From: Chloroflexus sp. MS-G
Lineage (GTDB): Bacteria; Chloroflexota; Chloroflexia; Chloroflexales; Chloroflexaceae
NCBI RefSeq assembly: GCF_000735195.1
Contig: NZ_JPIM01000052.1
Coordinates: forward strand, 1-32,360
DNA length: 32,360 nt
Direction: 5' to 3'
Part shown: positions 8,776-16,965 of the stretch, piece by piece
How the letters are laid out: every line of letters begins with the position of its first letter
Position numbering within the stretch: position 1 is the stretch's first letter
The notes under the pieces: generated by a model
What the model was told of the DNA's origin: nothing
The model's database searches: none
What the model saw: the letters and a program-made list of their open reading frames with translations, nothing else
Program-made: the position numbers and the translations under genes

Positions 8776-8796
8776 GGGCAGCCTGCACGGCTGCCC
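8776..8796. terminator. Hairpin terminator between convergent topA and hydrolase genes
   Basis: GGGCAGCC (8776-8783) and GGCTGCCC (8789-8796) form a perfect 8-bp stem with a 5-nt loop, in the 48-base gap between two convergent genes. There is no T-run, but the position suits a bidirectional terminator. Confidence 0.6.
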
Positions 8797-8815
8797 CTCC
8801 GCTCCCCTCGACAGC

Positions 8816-9529
8816 CTACACTATATTCATCACTTCAATCCCGTTTTGCGCCATGTGGTGCAGGAAAAGGACATGGTGGAGATCGCCGTCGTGAGCGTAA
8901 ATCCCTAGCTCGCGTGCTGTTGCCACCGGAGTATCAAAGGTGTCAACCGCATTGGCTGCCACAATCACCCGGCGTTTGAGGTTCAGAGCGTTCGCTTCCA
9001 AACGTAGGTGCATTGCAGCACTGTATACGCATAGATCAGTACAATCACCAACCAAAACGAAGGTGTCAATTTGCGGATGCTCGGATAGCCAGGCACCAAA
9101 GCGTGTACCGAGGTGTGAACTGAGCGAGTTCTTCTCAATGACAACAATCTGGTCGGCAAATGGTAATTCGGCCAGTTCACGGATGGTCTGGCTTTCGGCA
9201 GTACCGGCCAGACAATGCGGTGGGTACGCAGCAAACTCGGGTGTGTTCGGATCGTGGGTGTCTTGCGTCAAGACAAACGCACGAACGCCGAGTTCGTAGG
9301 CGCGGTTGAAAAGCCGCACGACCGGTTCGATTAGGGCACCGACTCGTGGCCCGGCCAGTGGTCCCTCTTTGCAAAAGCCGTTGATCATATCAATCGAGCA
9401 GAGTGCGACACGTTCGGGGGTCTTATCAACAATGGTTGCCAGATCAACTTGCGGTAGATTATGGTACCACTCTTCGAGGTAAGTGAGGAACGAGGCGCTG
9501 CGCGTTGCCAGGTCTTTAATCGCGGTCAT
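8816..9529 (-). CDS. Isochorismatase-family hydrolase, nicotinamidase-like
   Basis: The 237-residue protein has the cysteine-hydrolase fold of the isochorismatase/nicotinamidase family. The catalytic triad is visible as D47 (CSIDMINGF), K133 (VIEKNSLSSH) and C167 (GDCTDLCVYSAA). D90-T-H92 and a later H105 (YPPHC) match the metal-binding residues of nicotinamidases, so conversion of nicotinamide to nicotinate for NAD recycling is a good guess. A long N-terminal helical extension (about 1-35) precedes the core. The ATG has a strong GGAGGAG site and its own promoter upstream. Other amidohydrolases of the family cannot be excluded. Confidence 0.85.
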   Translation of the reverse strand: MTAIKDLATRSASFLTYLEEWYHNLPQVDLATIVDKTPERVALCSIDMINGFCKEGPLAGPRVGALIEPVVRLFNRAYELGVRAFVLTQDTHDPNTPEFAAYPPHCLAGTAESQTIRELAELPFADQIVVIEKNSLSSHLGTRFGAWLSEHPQIDTFVLVGDCTDLCVYSAAMHLRLEANALNLKRRVIVAANAVDTFDTPVATARELGIYAHDGDLHHVLFLHHMAQNGIEVMNIV

Positions 9530-9564
9530 GACTCTCCTCCCGTATTTGGTGTAAAACTGACACT

Positions 9565-9593
9565 ATTTTACCACGAGTTTATCGCTCCGTCAA
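9565..9593 (-). promoter_or_regulatory. Promoter for nicotinamidase-like gene
   Basis: On the minus strand TTGACG (9588-9593) and TAAAAT (9565-9570) are 17 bp apart, about 35 bases upstream of the ATG. Confidence 0.6.
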
Positions 9594-9718
9594 GCCCCTC
9601 ACCCTAGCGTGAGCGCAGATTGGGGCGGTTTCTACCTCTCGCACGCAGGGGTGCTGATACCTGACTGATTGTGCAGAGGGAAGGATTTCCTGAAGCATGC
9701 GTTCCTATCACAATTCGA

Positions 9719-9846
9719 TATAATGTCTCTACCGTTTACACACCAAATTGTAGAAAATCTCTACTTGTTCTTCCCAAATTATGCGAGGTTTCAAGTATAA
9801 TGAAACAAATTATCGGTACAATAGCGATAACTCGACGGAGAGTTAT
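9719..9846 (+). promoter_or_regulatory. Promoter/operator region of the PhoU-domain gene
   Basis: Two perfect TATAAT hexamers (9719-9724 and 9796-9801) occur without good -35 boxes, which suggests activator dependence. The second sits inside the dyad GTTTCA-7-TGAAAC (9788-9793, 9801-9806). A second dyad, ATAACTC-6-GAGTTAT (9827-9833, 9840-9846), lies in the presumed leader. Nothing else is recognised between 9594 and 9718. Confidence 0.4.
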
Positions 9847-9903
9847 GCCGTATTACGGTGCAGCAATCATTCTGCTGTTCCTCGGCTAGGGAAGGAAGGT
9901 TCA

Positions 9904-10563
9904 ATGGTGCGCGAGCGTTATATTCGCCAGATCGGTGCCCTTCGTGAAGATTTGCTGCGCATGTTCAGTATGGTTGAGCAGCAGCTTCTGCGCGCAATTC
10001 GTTGTCTGGAGACGTGGGATACTATCGCTGCCGCTCAGATTATGAACGATGACCGACAGATCGATGATGCGTGGCGTGCACTTGAAGAAAGTGTGATTCA
10101 TGTGCTGGCAACCCAGCAGCCAGTTGTGGCTTCCGACCTGCGCCTGACCAGTGTGGTGTCGGCGATTGCTAGCGAGTTAGAGCGGATTGGCGATTATGCG
10201 AACAGTATTGCCAAACGGGTACGACGAGCAGCCCGGCGGACGGCATTTGTTGCCCCACCACCGCAAATGCAAGAGATGGCGCAACTGGCGTTACAGATGC
10301 TGAATACTAGTCTGGAGGCCTTTTTGCGTCAGGATGTTGATCTGGCCCGTTCACTTACCGCGTATGATGAACGGGTTGACGAACTCGAAGATACGTTGCG
10401 CGCATTGATTATTGCCGATGCACGACAGGATCCTGAACGCTTTGAAGCAGCAATCGATCTTCTTGATATGGTGCATGCGCTTGAACGGACTGCGGATCGG
10501 GCGACAAACATCGGCGAGCGGGTGATTTATCTGGCGACGAGTAGTCAGACCACGCTTAATTAA
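9904..10563 (+). CDS. phoU: PhoU-domain protein (phosphate signalling regulator)
   Basis: Numbered from the chosen ATG this is a 219-residue all-helical protein with two PhoU repeats. Each carries the metal-binding E-x-x-x-D-type signature: ELERIGDYANSIAKR in the first repeat and ALERTADRATNIGERV in the second. PhoU proteins damp the PstSCAB phosphate transporter and its PhoR/PhoB two-component partner. No pst or pho gene is beside it here, so its partner is elsewhere or it controls another transporter. An in-frame ATG at 9781 would add 41 poorly conserved-looking residues; the start at 9904 was preferred because GGAAGG lies just upstream. Confidence 0.85.
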   Translation: MVRERYIRQIGALREDLLRMFSMVEQQLLRAIRCLETWDTIAAAQIMNDDRQIDDAWRALEESVIHVLATQQPVVASDLRLTSVVSAIASELERIGDYANSIAKRVRRAARRTAFVAPPPQMQEMAQLALQMLNTSLEAFLRQDVDLARSLTAYDERVDELEDTLRALIIADARQDPERFEAAIDLLDMVHALERTADRATNIGERVIYLATSSQTTLN

Positions 10564-10697
10564 TGGTAAACTGGCTTCCTGGCGGAGTTGGGTGATCGCG
10601 CTTGATCAGCAGCACGTTGATCAGCAGAGCTACTGGTGTCATCCTCTCCTGGCCTGCCTGCACATCCTCGTTCTTGCTGGTAAGTGCAATAGACCCT

Positions 10698-10726
10698 TTG
10701 AAATCCTGCCCTATATCGAGTATTAT
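10698..10726 (+). promoter_or_regulatory. Probable metH promoter
   Basis: TTGAAA (10698-10703) and TATTAT (10721-10726) are 17 bp apart, each matching five of six consensus positions. The site lies about 250 bases upstream of metH. Upstream of it, 10602-10627 contains a direct repeat TTGATCAGCAG (two copies, 15-bp period). Confidence 0.5.
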
Positions 10727-10743
10727 TGTTGATAGAAGGAAAT

Positions 10744-10823
10744 GCGCCGGTGCTGTATGGAATGATTACCGGCGCTTCTTTGTGGCGGAAGTCATCTCAA
10801 CCATCGTCTGCGCTATGGTTTTT
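10744..10823 (+). promoter_or_regulatory. Two-hairpin metH leader, candidate attenuator
   Basis: Hairpin 1 pairs GCGCCGGT (10744-10751) with ACCGGCGC (10768-10775) and is followed by TTCTTTGT. Hairpin 2 pairs AACCAT (10799-10804) with ATGGTT (10815-10820) and is followed by a short T-run. Both resemble intrinsic terminators and lie within the presumed metH leader. Hairpin 1 could instead end phoU transcription. The cobalamin riboswitch core was looked for and not recognised. Confidence 0.4.
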
Positions 10824-10978
10824 AATGATTCCTTCCTCTGATTAGCTGGGGGAAGTTACGTCACACGGCTACGCTTGATGGAGACCCTTGCCAAGCGCGA
10901 CTGGGCGATCTGACGATCTCTTGAGATGGTCATACGTTGTGGTTGGCACCTGATACTGATAGGCTAGACGAGGGAACT

Positions 10979-13900
10979 GTGAGTCGACCAACTTATCTAC
11001 AGGCGCTTGCCGAACGGGTATTGATTTTTGATGGTGCTATGGGCACCTCTATTGATACGTTTGATCTGACGGCTGCCGACTACGGTGGCGAAGCCACCTT
11101 TGGGTGCCGTGATTATCTGGTGATTACCCGTCCTGATGTCATCGAAGCGATCCATACCTCGTTTCTCGAAGCTGGCTGTGATGTACTCGAGACGTGTACG
11201 TTTCAGAGTACGCGGCTGCGTCTGGCTGAATGGGGATTGGGCGATCGCACCATTGAGATTAACCGGGCTGCCGCTGCGCTGGCTCGTCGGATCGCTGATC
11301 GGTTTGCGGCTCGTGATGGCCGACCACGCTATGTCGCCGGTTCGATGGGGCCAACTGGGAAGTTGCCTTCTTCAGATGATCCGGCATTGAGTGATATTAC
11401 GTTTGCCGAACTCTCGGACATCTACTACGAGCAGGCGGTCGGCTTGATCGAGGGGGGTGTTGATCTCCTCCTGGTTGAGACGAGTGTTGACATTCTTGAA
11501 GTGAAAGCTGCGTTAGACGGTATCCGTCGGGCGAAGATTGATCTTCATCGCCCTGACATCGCGGTGCAGGCGCAGGTGTTTCTCGATCTTTCCGGGCGGA
11601 TGTTGCTCGGTACCGATGTGCCAGCCCTGATTGCGACCCTTGAAGCAATGCCGGTTGATGTGATCGGTCTGAATTGCAGTACCGGCCCCGAACATATGCG
11701 GGCGGCAATTCAGTACCTGACCGCCCATTCCCGCAAACCGATTTCGTGCATTCCCAACGCCGGTCTGCCTCTCGAAGTTGATGGCCGTACTGTTTACCCC
11801 ATGGAGCCAGAGCCGTTTGCAACCATCTTAGGGGAATTTGTGCATGATTACGGTGTCGCAGTGGTCGGTGGCTGCTGTGGTACCCGTCCGGCCCATATCG
11901 CACGGTTGCGCCAGATATTAGGTGACTCACCCAAGCCCAAAGAGCGACAGATCGAGTACATTCCCAGTGTTAGCTCTGGGATCCGTGCCGCTGCACTACG
12001 ACAGGATGCGACCCTAACCATGATTGGTGAGCGACTGAATACCCTTGGTTCGCGTAAGGTGAAGCGGTTGCTCCTGCGTGATGATTATGACGGTGCATTG
12101 GAAGTGGCCCGCGAACAGGTTGAGAGTGGCGCGCACATGCTCGATGTCTGTGTAGCAATGACCGAGCGTAACGATGAAAAAGAGCAGATGGTGCGCCTGA
12201 TCAAGAAGCTGACCTTGAATATTGAGTTGCCGCTCGTGATTGATACGACAGAAGCTGACGTTCTTGAGGCGGCTTTATCGATCTATCCGGGTCGTGCGCT
12301 GATTAACTCTGTGTCGCTCGAAGGTGGCCGTGGCGCCAAGATCGACAAGGTCTTGCCACTTGCCGCACGGTATGGTGCGGCCGTGATTGCGATGACCATT
12401 GACGAGGAGGGTATGGCGCATACCGCCGAGCGGAAAGTGGCGATTGCCGAACAGATTGCCCAGATCGCTCGTGACGAGTATGGCATTCCGGCAGAAGCTT
12501 TGGTCTTCGATGTATTGACGTTTCCAATCACCACCGGTCAGGAAGAGTTGCGCTATTCGGCTGTTGAGACGCTCAAGGCGATACGTCTGGTCAAAGAACG
12601 GATTCCCGGTTGTTTCACCACACTCGGAGTCAGCAATTTGAGCTTTGGAGTGGCTCCACACGCCCGTGCTGCCCTCAACTCGGTGTTTCTCTACCATGCC
12701 GTAGCCGCCGGTCTTGATACGGCGATCATTAATCCGGCCCATGTGACGCCATACGCCGAAATCGATCCCGCACAACGCGAGGTCTGCGAAGACCTAATCT
12801 TTGCTCGCCGTGAGGATGCACTGGCTCGCTTCATTGCCTATTTTGAACAGCACGCTGCCACGCAGGATAGCGAACGCGAAGACCCTACTGCGACGATGAC
12901 GGTTGATCAGCGTCTGCACTGGAAGATACTGCATCGTAAAAAGGAAGGCATTGAAGACGATATTGACCAGGCGGTTGATCAGCGTCTTCAGGCCAGAGGG
13001 TTACGCCTGAGTGATCCGGCTGCCGCGCTATGCAATGAGCACGGTGCTTCACCACAAGGGCAGGCGGCCGTTGATGTGCTTAACAATGTGTTACTACCGG
13101 CAATGAAAGAAGTCGGTGATCTCTTCGGGGCCGGTCAGCTCATTCTGCCCTTCGTCTTGCAGAGCGCCGAGGCAATGAAGAAAGCGGTTGCGCGGCTCGA
13201 ACGCTACCTCGACCGTCTTGAAGGGGCGAGCAAGGGCAAAGTTGTGCTTGCTACGGTCTACGGCGATGTCCACGACATCGGGAAGAATCTGGTAAATACC
13301 ATTCTCTCGAACAACGGCTACACCGTATATGATCTTGGCAAGCAGGTGCCGATCAATACCATAATCGAGAAGGCGCTCGAAGTAAACGCTGACGCAATCG
13401 GTCTCTCGGCACTTCTGGTCAGTACCAGTAAACAGATGCCGCTATGTGTACAAGAATTGTACCGGCGTGGAATTCACATTCCGGTGCTGGTAGGTGGAGC
13501 GGCAATCAATCGTCAGTATGGTCAACGTATCACGTTCGTTGATGACGAAGAGCCGTACCCTGCCGGTGTCTTCTACTGCAAGGACGCTTTTGAAGGTCTT
13601 GAGACAATGGATCGCTTGAGTAATCCGGCCACGCGGGATCAGTTTATCGAGCAGACCATTCGTGAAGCGGCCAACGTACTGCACCGACGCCTGACCGGGC
13701 GGGTTGCGTTAGCCGAGTTGGGTGAGGCGTCACGAGGTAGGGCCGAAGGGGTGCGGTCAGCAGTACGTACCGATGTGCCGGTGCCGGTACCGCCTTTTTG
13801 GGGTTGGCGAGCGACCAGCCGTATTCGCCTGAGTGATGTAGTAGCGTGTCTCGACCGCAACAGTCTCTACCGCTTACAATGGGGAGCAAAGAATGCGAAA

Positions 13901-14587
13901 GGCGCCGAATGGGAACGACTGCGGGCAGAGTTTGATCAGAAAGTGCGCGAACTGATTGCCGAAGCCGAGCGCGATGGCTGGCTTCAACCGCGGGTGATTT
14001 ACGGTTATTTCCCGGTGCAGAGCGATGGTCTCGAACTGATCGTGTACGATCCGGCTGACCGCCGTCGTGAACTGACTCGTTTCGTCTTCCCACGCCAACC
14101 GGCGCGTGAACGTCTCTGCATTAGCGACTACTTCCGAAGTGTTGACAGCGGAGAGTACGACCTTGCCGCCTTTCAAATTGTCACAATGGGGAGTGCTGTT
14201 GATGAGCTGGTTGATACGCTACAACAGCGAGGCGACTATAGCCGTGGCTACTATATCCACGGTCTCGGTGTGAGCCTGGCCGAGGCGTTAGCCGAGTACA
14301 CAAACCGTATTATTCGGCAAGGGCTGGGGCTGGATGAACGTCGCGGAAAGCGGTACTCGTGGGGGTACCCGGCGTGTCCTGATCTCGCTGAACATGCCAA
14401 ACTCTGGCAGATTTTGCCCGGCGAAGAGATTGGCGTGACGCTCACCGAAGCGTTCCAGTTGGTGCCTGAGCAGAGTACCGCAGCAATCGTGGTGCATCAT
14501 CCAGAGGCAAAATATTTCAGCATTGGCAGTGCTCTTGAACGTGCCGAACTGGATCGGCAGGCTGAAGACTTCAATGTGGAAGAGTAG
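10979..14587 (+). CDS. metH: Cobalamin-dependent methionine synthase
   Basis: The 1202-residue enzyme moves a methyl group from methyltetrahydrofolate via cobalamin to homocysteine. All modules are present in order: homocysteine-binding domain (about 1-320) with zinc ligands C233, C299 and C300 (GLNCSTG, GGCCGT); pterin-binding domain (about 345-610, TMIGERLNTLGSRK); cap and B12-binding domains (about 630-880) with D763-x-H765-D-x-G, the cobalt-ligating motif; and the reactivation domain (about 930-1190) with RYSWGYPACPD and HHPEAKYF. GTG 10979 was chosen because GAGGG lies five bases before it; a TTG 42 bases upstream has no such site. The long leader suggests regulated transcription. Confidence 0.96.
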   Translation: MSRPTYLQALAERVLIFDGAMGTSIDTFDLTAADYGGEATFGCRDYLVITRPDVIEAIHTSFLEAGCDVLETCTFQSTRLRLAEWGLGDRTIEINRAAAALARRIADRFAARDGRPRYVAGSMGPTGKLPSSDDPALSDITFAELSDIYYEQAVGLIEGGVDLLLVETSVDILEVKAALDGIRRAKIDLHRPDIAVQAQVFLDLSGRMLLGTDVPALIATLEAMPVDVIGLNCSTGPEHMRAAIQYLTAHSRKPISCIPNAGLPLEVDGRTVYPMEPEPFATILGEFVHDYGVAVVGGCCGTRPAHIARLRQILGDSPKPKERQIEYIPSVSSGIRAAALRQDATLTMIGERLNTLGSRKVKRLLLRDDYDGALEVAREQVESGAHMLDVCVAMTERNDEKEQMVRLIKKLTLNIELPLVIDTTEADVLEAALSIYPGRALINSVSLEGGRGAKIDKVLPLAARYGAAVIAMTIDEEGMAHTAERKVAIAEQIAQIARDEYGIPAEALVFDVLTFPITTGQEELRYSAVETLKAIRLVKERIPGCFTTLGVSNLSFGVAPHARAALNSVFLYHAVAAGLDTAIINPAHVTPYAEIDPAQREVCEDLIFARREDALARFIAYFEQHAATQDSEREDPTATMTVDQRLHWKILHRKKEGIEDDIDQAVDQRLQARGLRLSDPAAALCNEHGASPQGQAAVDVLNNVLLPAMKEVGDLFGAGQLILPFVLQSAEAMKKAVARLERYLDRLEGASKGKVVLATVYGDVHDIGKNLVNTILSNNGYTVYDLGKQVPINTIIEKALEVNADAIGLSALLVSTSKQMPLCVQELYRRGIHIPVLVGGAAINRQYGQRITFVDDEEPYPAGVFYCKDAFEGLETMDRLSNPATRDQFIEQTIREAANVLHRRLTGRVALAELGEASRGRAEGVRSAVRTDVPVPVPPFWGWRATSRIRLSDVVACLDRNSLYRLQWGAKNAKGAEWERLRAEFDQKVRELIAEAERDGWLQPRVIYGYFPVQSDGLELIVYDPADRRRELTRFVFPRQPARERLCISDYFRSVDSGEYDLAAFQIVTMGSAVDELVDTLQQRGDYSRGYYIHGLGVSLAEALAEYTNRIIRQGLGLDERRGKRYSWGYPACPDLAEHAKLWQILPGEEIGVTLTEAFQLVPEQSTAAIVVHHPEAKYFSIGSALERAELDRQAEDFNVEE

Positions 14588-14708
14588 CATCATTCTTGAA
14601 TGCCGAATCGGACGGGCATTGCTGAAGACGACCGGTATTCTGAGACCATAAGTCTGATTACCGTACCGGTTTCGTAATGGCGGGCTAAGATGATCCGCCA
14701 CGCCGATG

Positions 14709-14735
14709 GAGGGACGCGGCACTAGCGCGTCCCTC
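14709..14735 (+). terminator. Hairpin downstream of metH
   Basis: A perfect 10-bp stem, GAGGGACGCG (14709-14718) with CGCGTCCCTC (14726-14735), encloses a 7-nt loop. It lies 121 bases past the metH stop. A weaker inverted repeat, AATGCC (14599-14604) with GGCATT (14615-14620), is closer to the stop. The purine-rich stretch from 14756 to 14870 has no gene I can support and resembles the other GC-rich intergenic repeats here. Confidence 0.55.
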
Positions 14736-14896
14736 TGTGCATTCGTGCGAACAGAACAGAACGGAGGGAGCGGCAGAAGCTGGAACGATTTCACCTCCTG
14801 CAACCATCTCTTCCGCTTCCCTGGTGTGAGAGAAAGGGGCCTAGGGGGAAGGTGGGGGCAGCCGTACTACGACGACGTGCGAAGAAAATGAATCTT

Positions 14897-14925
14897 TTGT
14901 CATCTGTTTACCCAGGTACTATCTA
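14897..14925 (+). promoter_or_regulatory. Possible promoter of the beta-helix protein gene
   Basis: TTGTCA (14897-14902) and TATCTA (14920-14925) are 17 bp apart; the overlapping CTATATATAG palindrome gives other -10 options. Confidence 0.35.
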
Positions 14926-14955
14926 TATATAGCCAAAAAGTCATGTAGACCGCCA

Positions 14956-14997
14956 AAGATACCATCAGGTATCTTCGAGATGAATGAAATTTCATCT
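14956..14997 (+). promoter_or_regulatory. Two adjacent hairpins in the 5' leader of the beta-helix gene
   Basis: AAGATACC-ATCA-GGTATCTT (14956-14975) is a perfect 8-bp stem with a tetraloop. Two bases later AGATGAA (14978-14984) pairs with TTCATCT (14991-14997) around a 6-nt loop. They end 10 bases before an AAGGAG ribosome binding site (15008-15013), so they may set mRNA stability or translation. Confidence 0.5.
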
Positions 14998-15021
14998 TAG
15001 CCCGATTAAGGAGCGGTCAAG

Positions 15022-16794
15022 ATGACAAAAATGTTATACGCGGTGCGCTGGCTAATTGTGATCGGTATCGTTCTTCTCTGGACAGCAACACCCGTTCAAG
15101 CTGCTGGAGTAGTTGGCAACGGTACTCCAGCGAGTTGTACCGAAGCTGCTCTACGCGCCGCCATTGCTGGTGGTGGTCGTGTCACCTTTAACTGTGGCTC
15201 TCAACCGGTGACTATCACGCTCTCCGATCAACTGGAAGTGCGTCGGGATACTGAAATTGACGGCGGTGGCCCGCAGCAGGGTGGGCGAGTGACACTCAGC
15301 GGTGGTAGACAAACCCGAATTATCTGGCTCTACGATGCGAAGCTTACTATCCGCAATCTCACCCTCAGCGATGGGTGGAGTGTCGAAGGGGGAGCAATCC
15401 GTTCCGCCGGTCTCAATGCCCAAGTCTTTGTGTACAACAGCATCTTTCGCAACAACGATAGCACTGCCGGTACCGATGAGGAGGGCGGTGGGGCGATCTC
15501 GATGCACTTTGGTCGGTTGCATATTGAAGATAGCTTGTTCGAGAATAATCGCGGTATCAACGGTGGGGCCATTTACAATCTCCGTTGCCCGATCACCGTT
15601 TTGCGTTCTACCTTTCGCAATAATGATAGTTCGCACGGTGGTGTTGTTGCGAACTTTGGGTTCGGTGGCGCTATTTACAACGATGGCGCTGGTCCTCAAG
15701 GTGTTGGCGGTCAAATTATTATCCGCGATACTATTTTCATAGGTAATAAAGCACGCAATTTCGGGGGTGCAGTTTATTCGTATCTCTATTATCCTGATAG
15801 CTCCGAAATTGAGCGTAGCTTTTTCGCCGATAACATGGTCTATCTTAACAGCAACAACCGGGCTAGTGGTGGCGCCTTAATGCATCATAACGGGCCACTG
15901 ACTCTGCGCGACTCGACCTTCGTAAACAATCGTTCCGAAGATGCCGGTGGCGCTATCCTGATTGCACAGACAACGTTGCAACCTGGCTGGAATCGCGCTA
16001 CGTTGAGTAATCTGACCGTTGTTGGTAACCGGGCAGATGCGCAGGGTGCCGATAAGGGGAACGGTGGTGGCCTTTATTTCAATGGAGGACAAGTTACGGT
16101 CGTCAATGTGACCATTGCCTACAACTACGCCGACCGTTTAGGGGGTGGTGTGTACAACACATCAACGAATAGTGCCGATGTCGAGTTACGCAACGTCATT
16201 ATTGCCGGCAACCAACTCGGCAGTACACACGACTCGGTGCAATGTTTCGGAACATTGCGCGGCAGTCGAAATTTGCAAACCCCTGTCGGACGGGCGTGTG
16301 TCGATGGTATTCAGCAGGCTGATCCGCGGCTCGATGCAACCGTTGCTATGCATGGTGGGCCGTTACCAACCCTGGCATTGCTGGCCGATAGTCCGGCGAT
16401 CAACGTCGGGGCCGATTGTCCGCCGACCGATCAGCGTGGTGCAGCACGAGTTGGTGCGTGTGATCTTGGCGCGTTTGAGTTTGGTTCTGCTGCGCCATCG
16501 GCTAGTCTCGAAACTCCAACACTCCTTGGTCTAAACAGCACTGGTGGGCCGCTTGTTCAGCTTTCGTTCACGGCGGTGAGTGGTGCTGTTCGCTATGAGG
16601 TTGAAGCGCGGCGCGCTGATGGATTGACGTGGCTGCTTCTATTAGCCAACAATAGTGTGCTGCTCGACCAGGGCCGTTACGTATTGCGTCTACGGGCCTG
16701 TAACGAGGTCGTGTGTAGCAGCTTTAGCAATTCGTTGACGGTGGAAATCACACAGCCTCCGATCAAGGCATTCGTGCCGCTGGTTGGGCGGTGA
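15022..16794 (+). CDS. Secreted right-handed beta-helix protein with C-terminal Fn3-like domain
   Basis: The 590-residue protein starts with a classical signal peptide (about 1-27, ending TPVQA). Residues 40-480 hold repeated parallel beta-helix turns with GGAI/GGGAIS/GGALM steps and SxFxNNxS/FVNNRS rungs, as in polymorphic outer-membrane-type and pectate-lyase-like proteins. An Fn3-like domain follows (about 495-580), and the protein ends in FVPLVGR. A surface or extracellular adhesin or polysaccharide-binding role is inferred; no catalytic site is evident. The C-terminal hydrophobic PLV tail resembles the endings of many secreted Chloroflexia proteins from memory. AAGGAG eight bases upstream supports the ATG. 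It appears monocistronic. Confidence 0.85.
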   Translation: MTKMLYAVRWLIVIGIVLLWTATPVQAAGVVGNGTPASCTEAALRAAIAGGGRVTFNCGSQPVTITLSDQLEVRRDTEIDGGGPQQGGRVTLSGGRQTRIIWLYDAKLTIRNLTLSDGWSVEGGAIRSAGLNAQVFVYNSIFRNNDSTAGTDEEGGGAISMHFGRLHIEDSLFENNRGINGGAIYNLRCPITVLRSTFRNNDSSHGGVVANFGFGGAIYNDGAGPQGVGGQIIIRDTIFIGNKARNFGGAVYSYLYYPDSSEIERSFFADNMVYLNSNNRASGGALMHHNGPLTLRDSTFVNNRSEDAGGAILIAQTTLQPGWNRATLSNLTVVGNRADAQGADKGNGGGLYFNGGQVTVVNVTIAYNYADRLGGGVYNTSTNSADVELRNVIIAGNQLGSTHDSVQCFGTLRGSRNLQTPVGRACVDGIQQADPRLDATVAMHGGPLPTLALLADSPAINVGADCPPTDQRGAARVGACDLGAFEFGSAAPSASLETPTLLGLNSTGGPLVQLSFTAVSGAVRYEVEARRADGLTWLLLLANNSVLLDQGRYVLRLRACNEVVCSSFSNSLTVEITQPPIKAFVPLVGR

Positions 16795-16879
16795 ACGTGG
16801 TGTTGCATACGTGACCAGCAACAATTAGCTCAGATAGTGTCGATTCGGTGAGGACGAGCAGTTCTCAAACACCTCATTC

Positions 16880-16908
16880 TAGATCAACCTATCTACGTAT
16901 GCTATGAT
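16880..16908 (+). promoter_or_regulatory. Possible promoter of the FAD oxidoreductase gene
   Basis: An extended -10, TGC-TATGAT (-10 hexamer at 16903-16908), lies 17 bp downstream of a weak -35 (TAGATC, 16880-16885), within the 171-base gap before the gene. Confidence 0.35.
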
Positions 16909-16965
16909 GCTGTTGCATGGATAAACTGCGTGCATTAAGTATCTGTCGCCGCTGCGAGGTTCTTG

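Noticed and set aside
9781..9903. Longer N-terminus for the PhoU-domain protein
   Set aside because: The extra 41 residues do not look like PhoU and overlap promoter-like sequences, while a GGAAGG site supports ATG 9904.
10602..10841. 79-residue open frame between phoU and metH
   Set aside because: It starts at TTG without a ribosome binding site, spans the presumed metH promoter and both hairpins, and resembles no known protein.
10727..10978. Cobalamin riboswitch ahead of metH
   Set aside because: The conserved B12-box-type core was looked for by eye and not seen; only generic hairpins are present.
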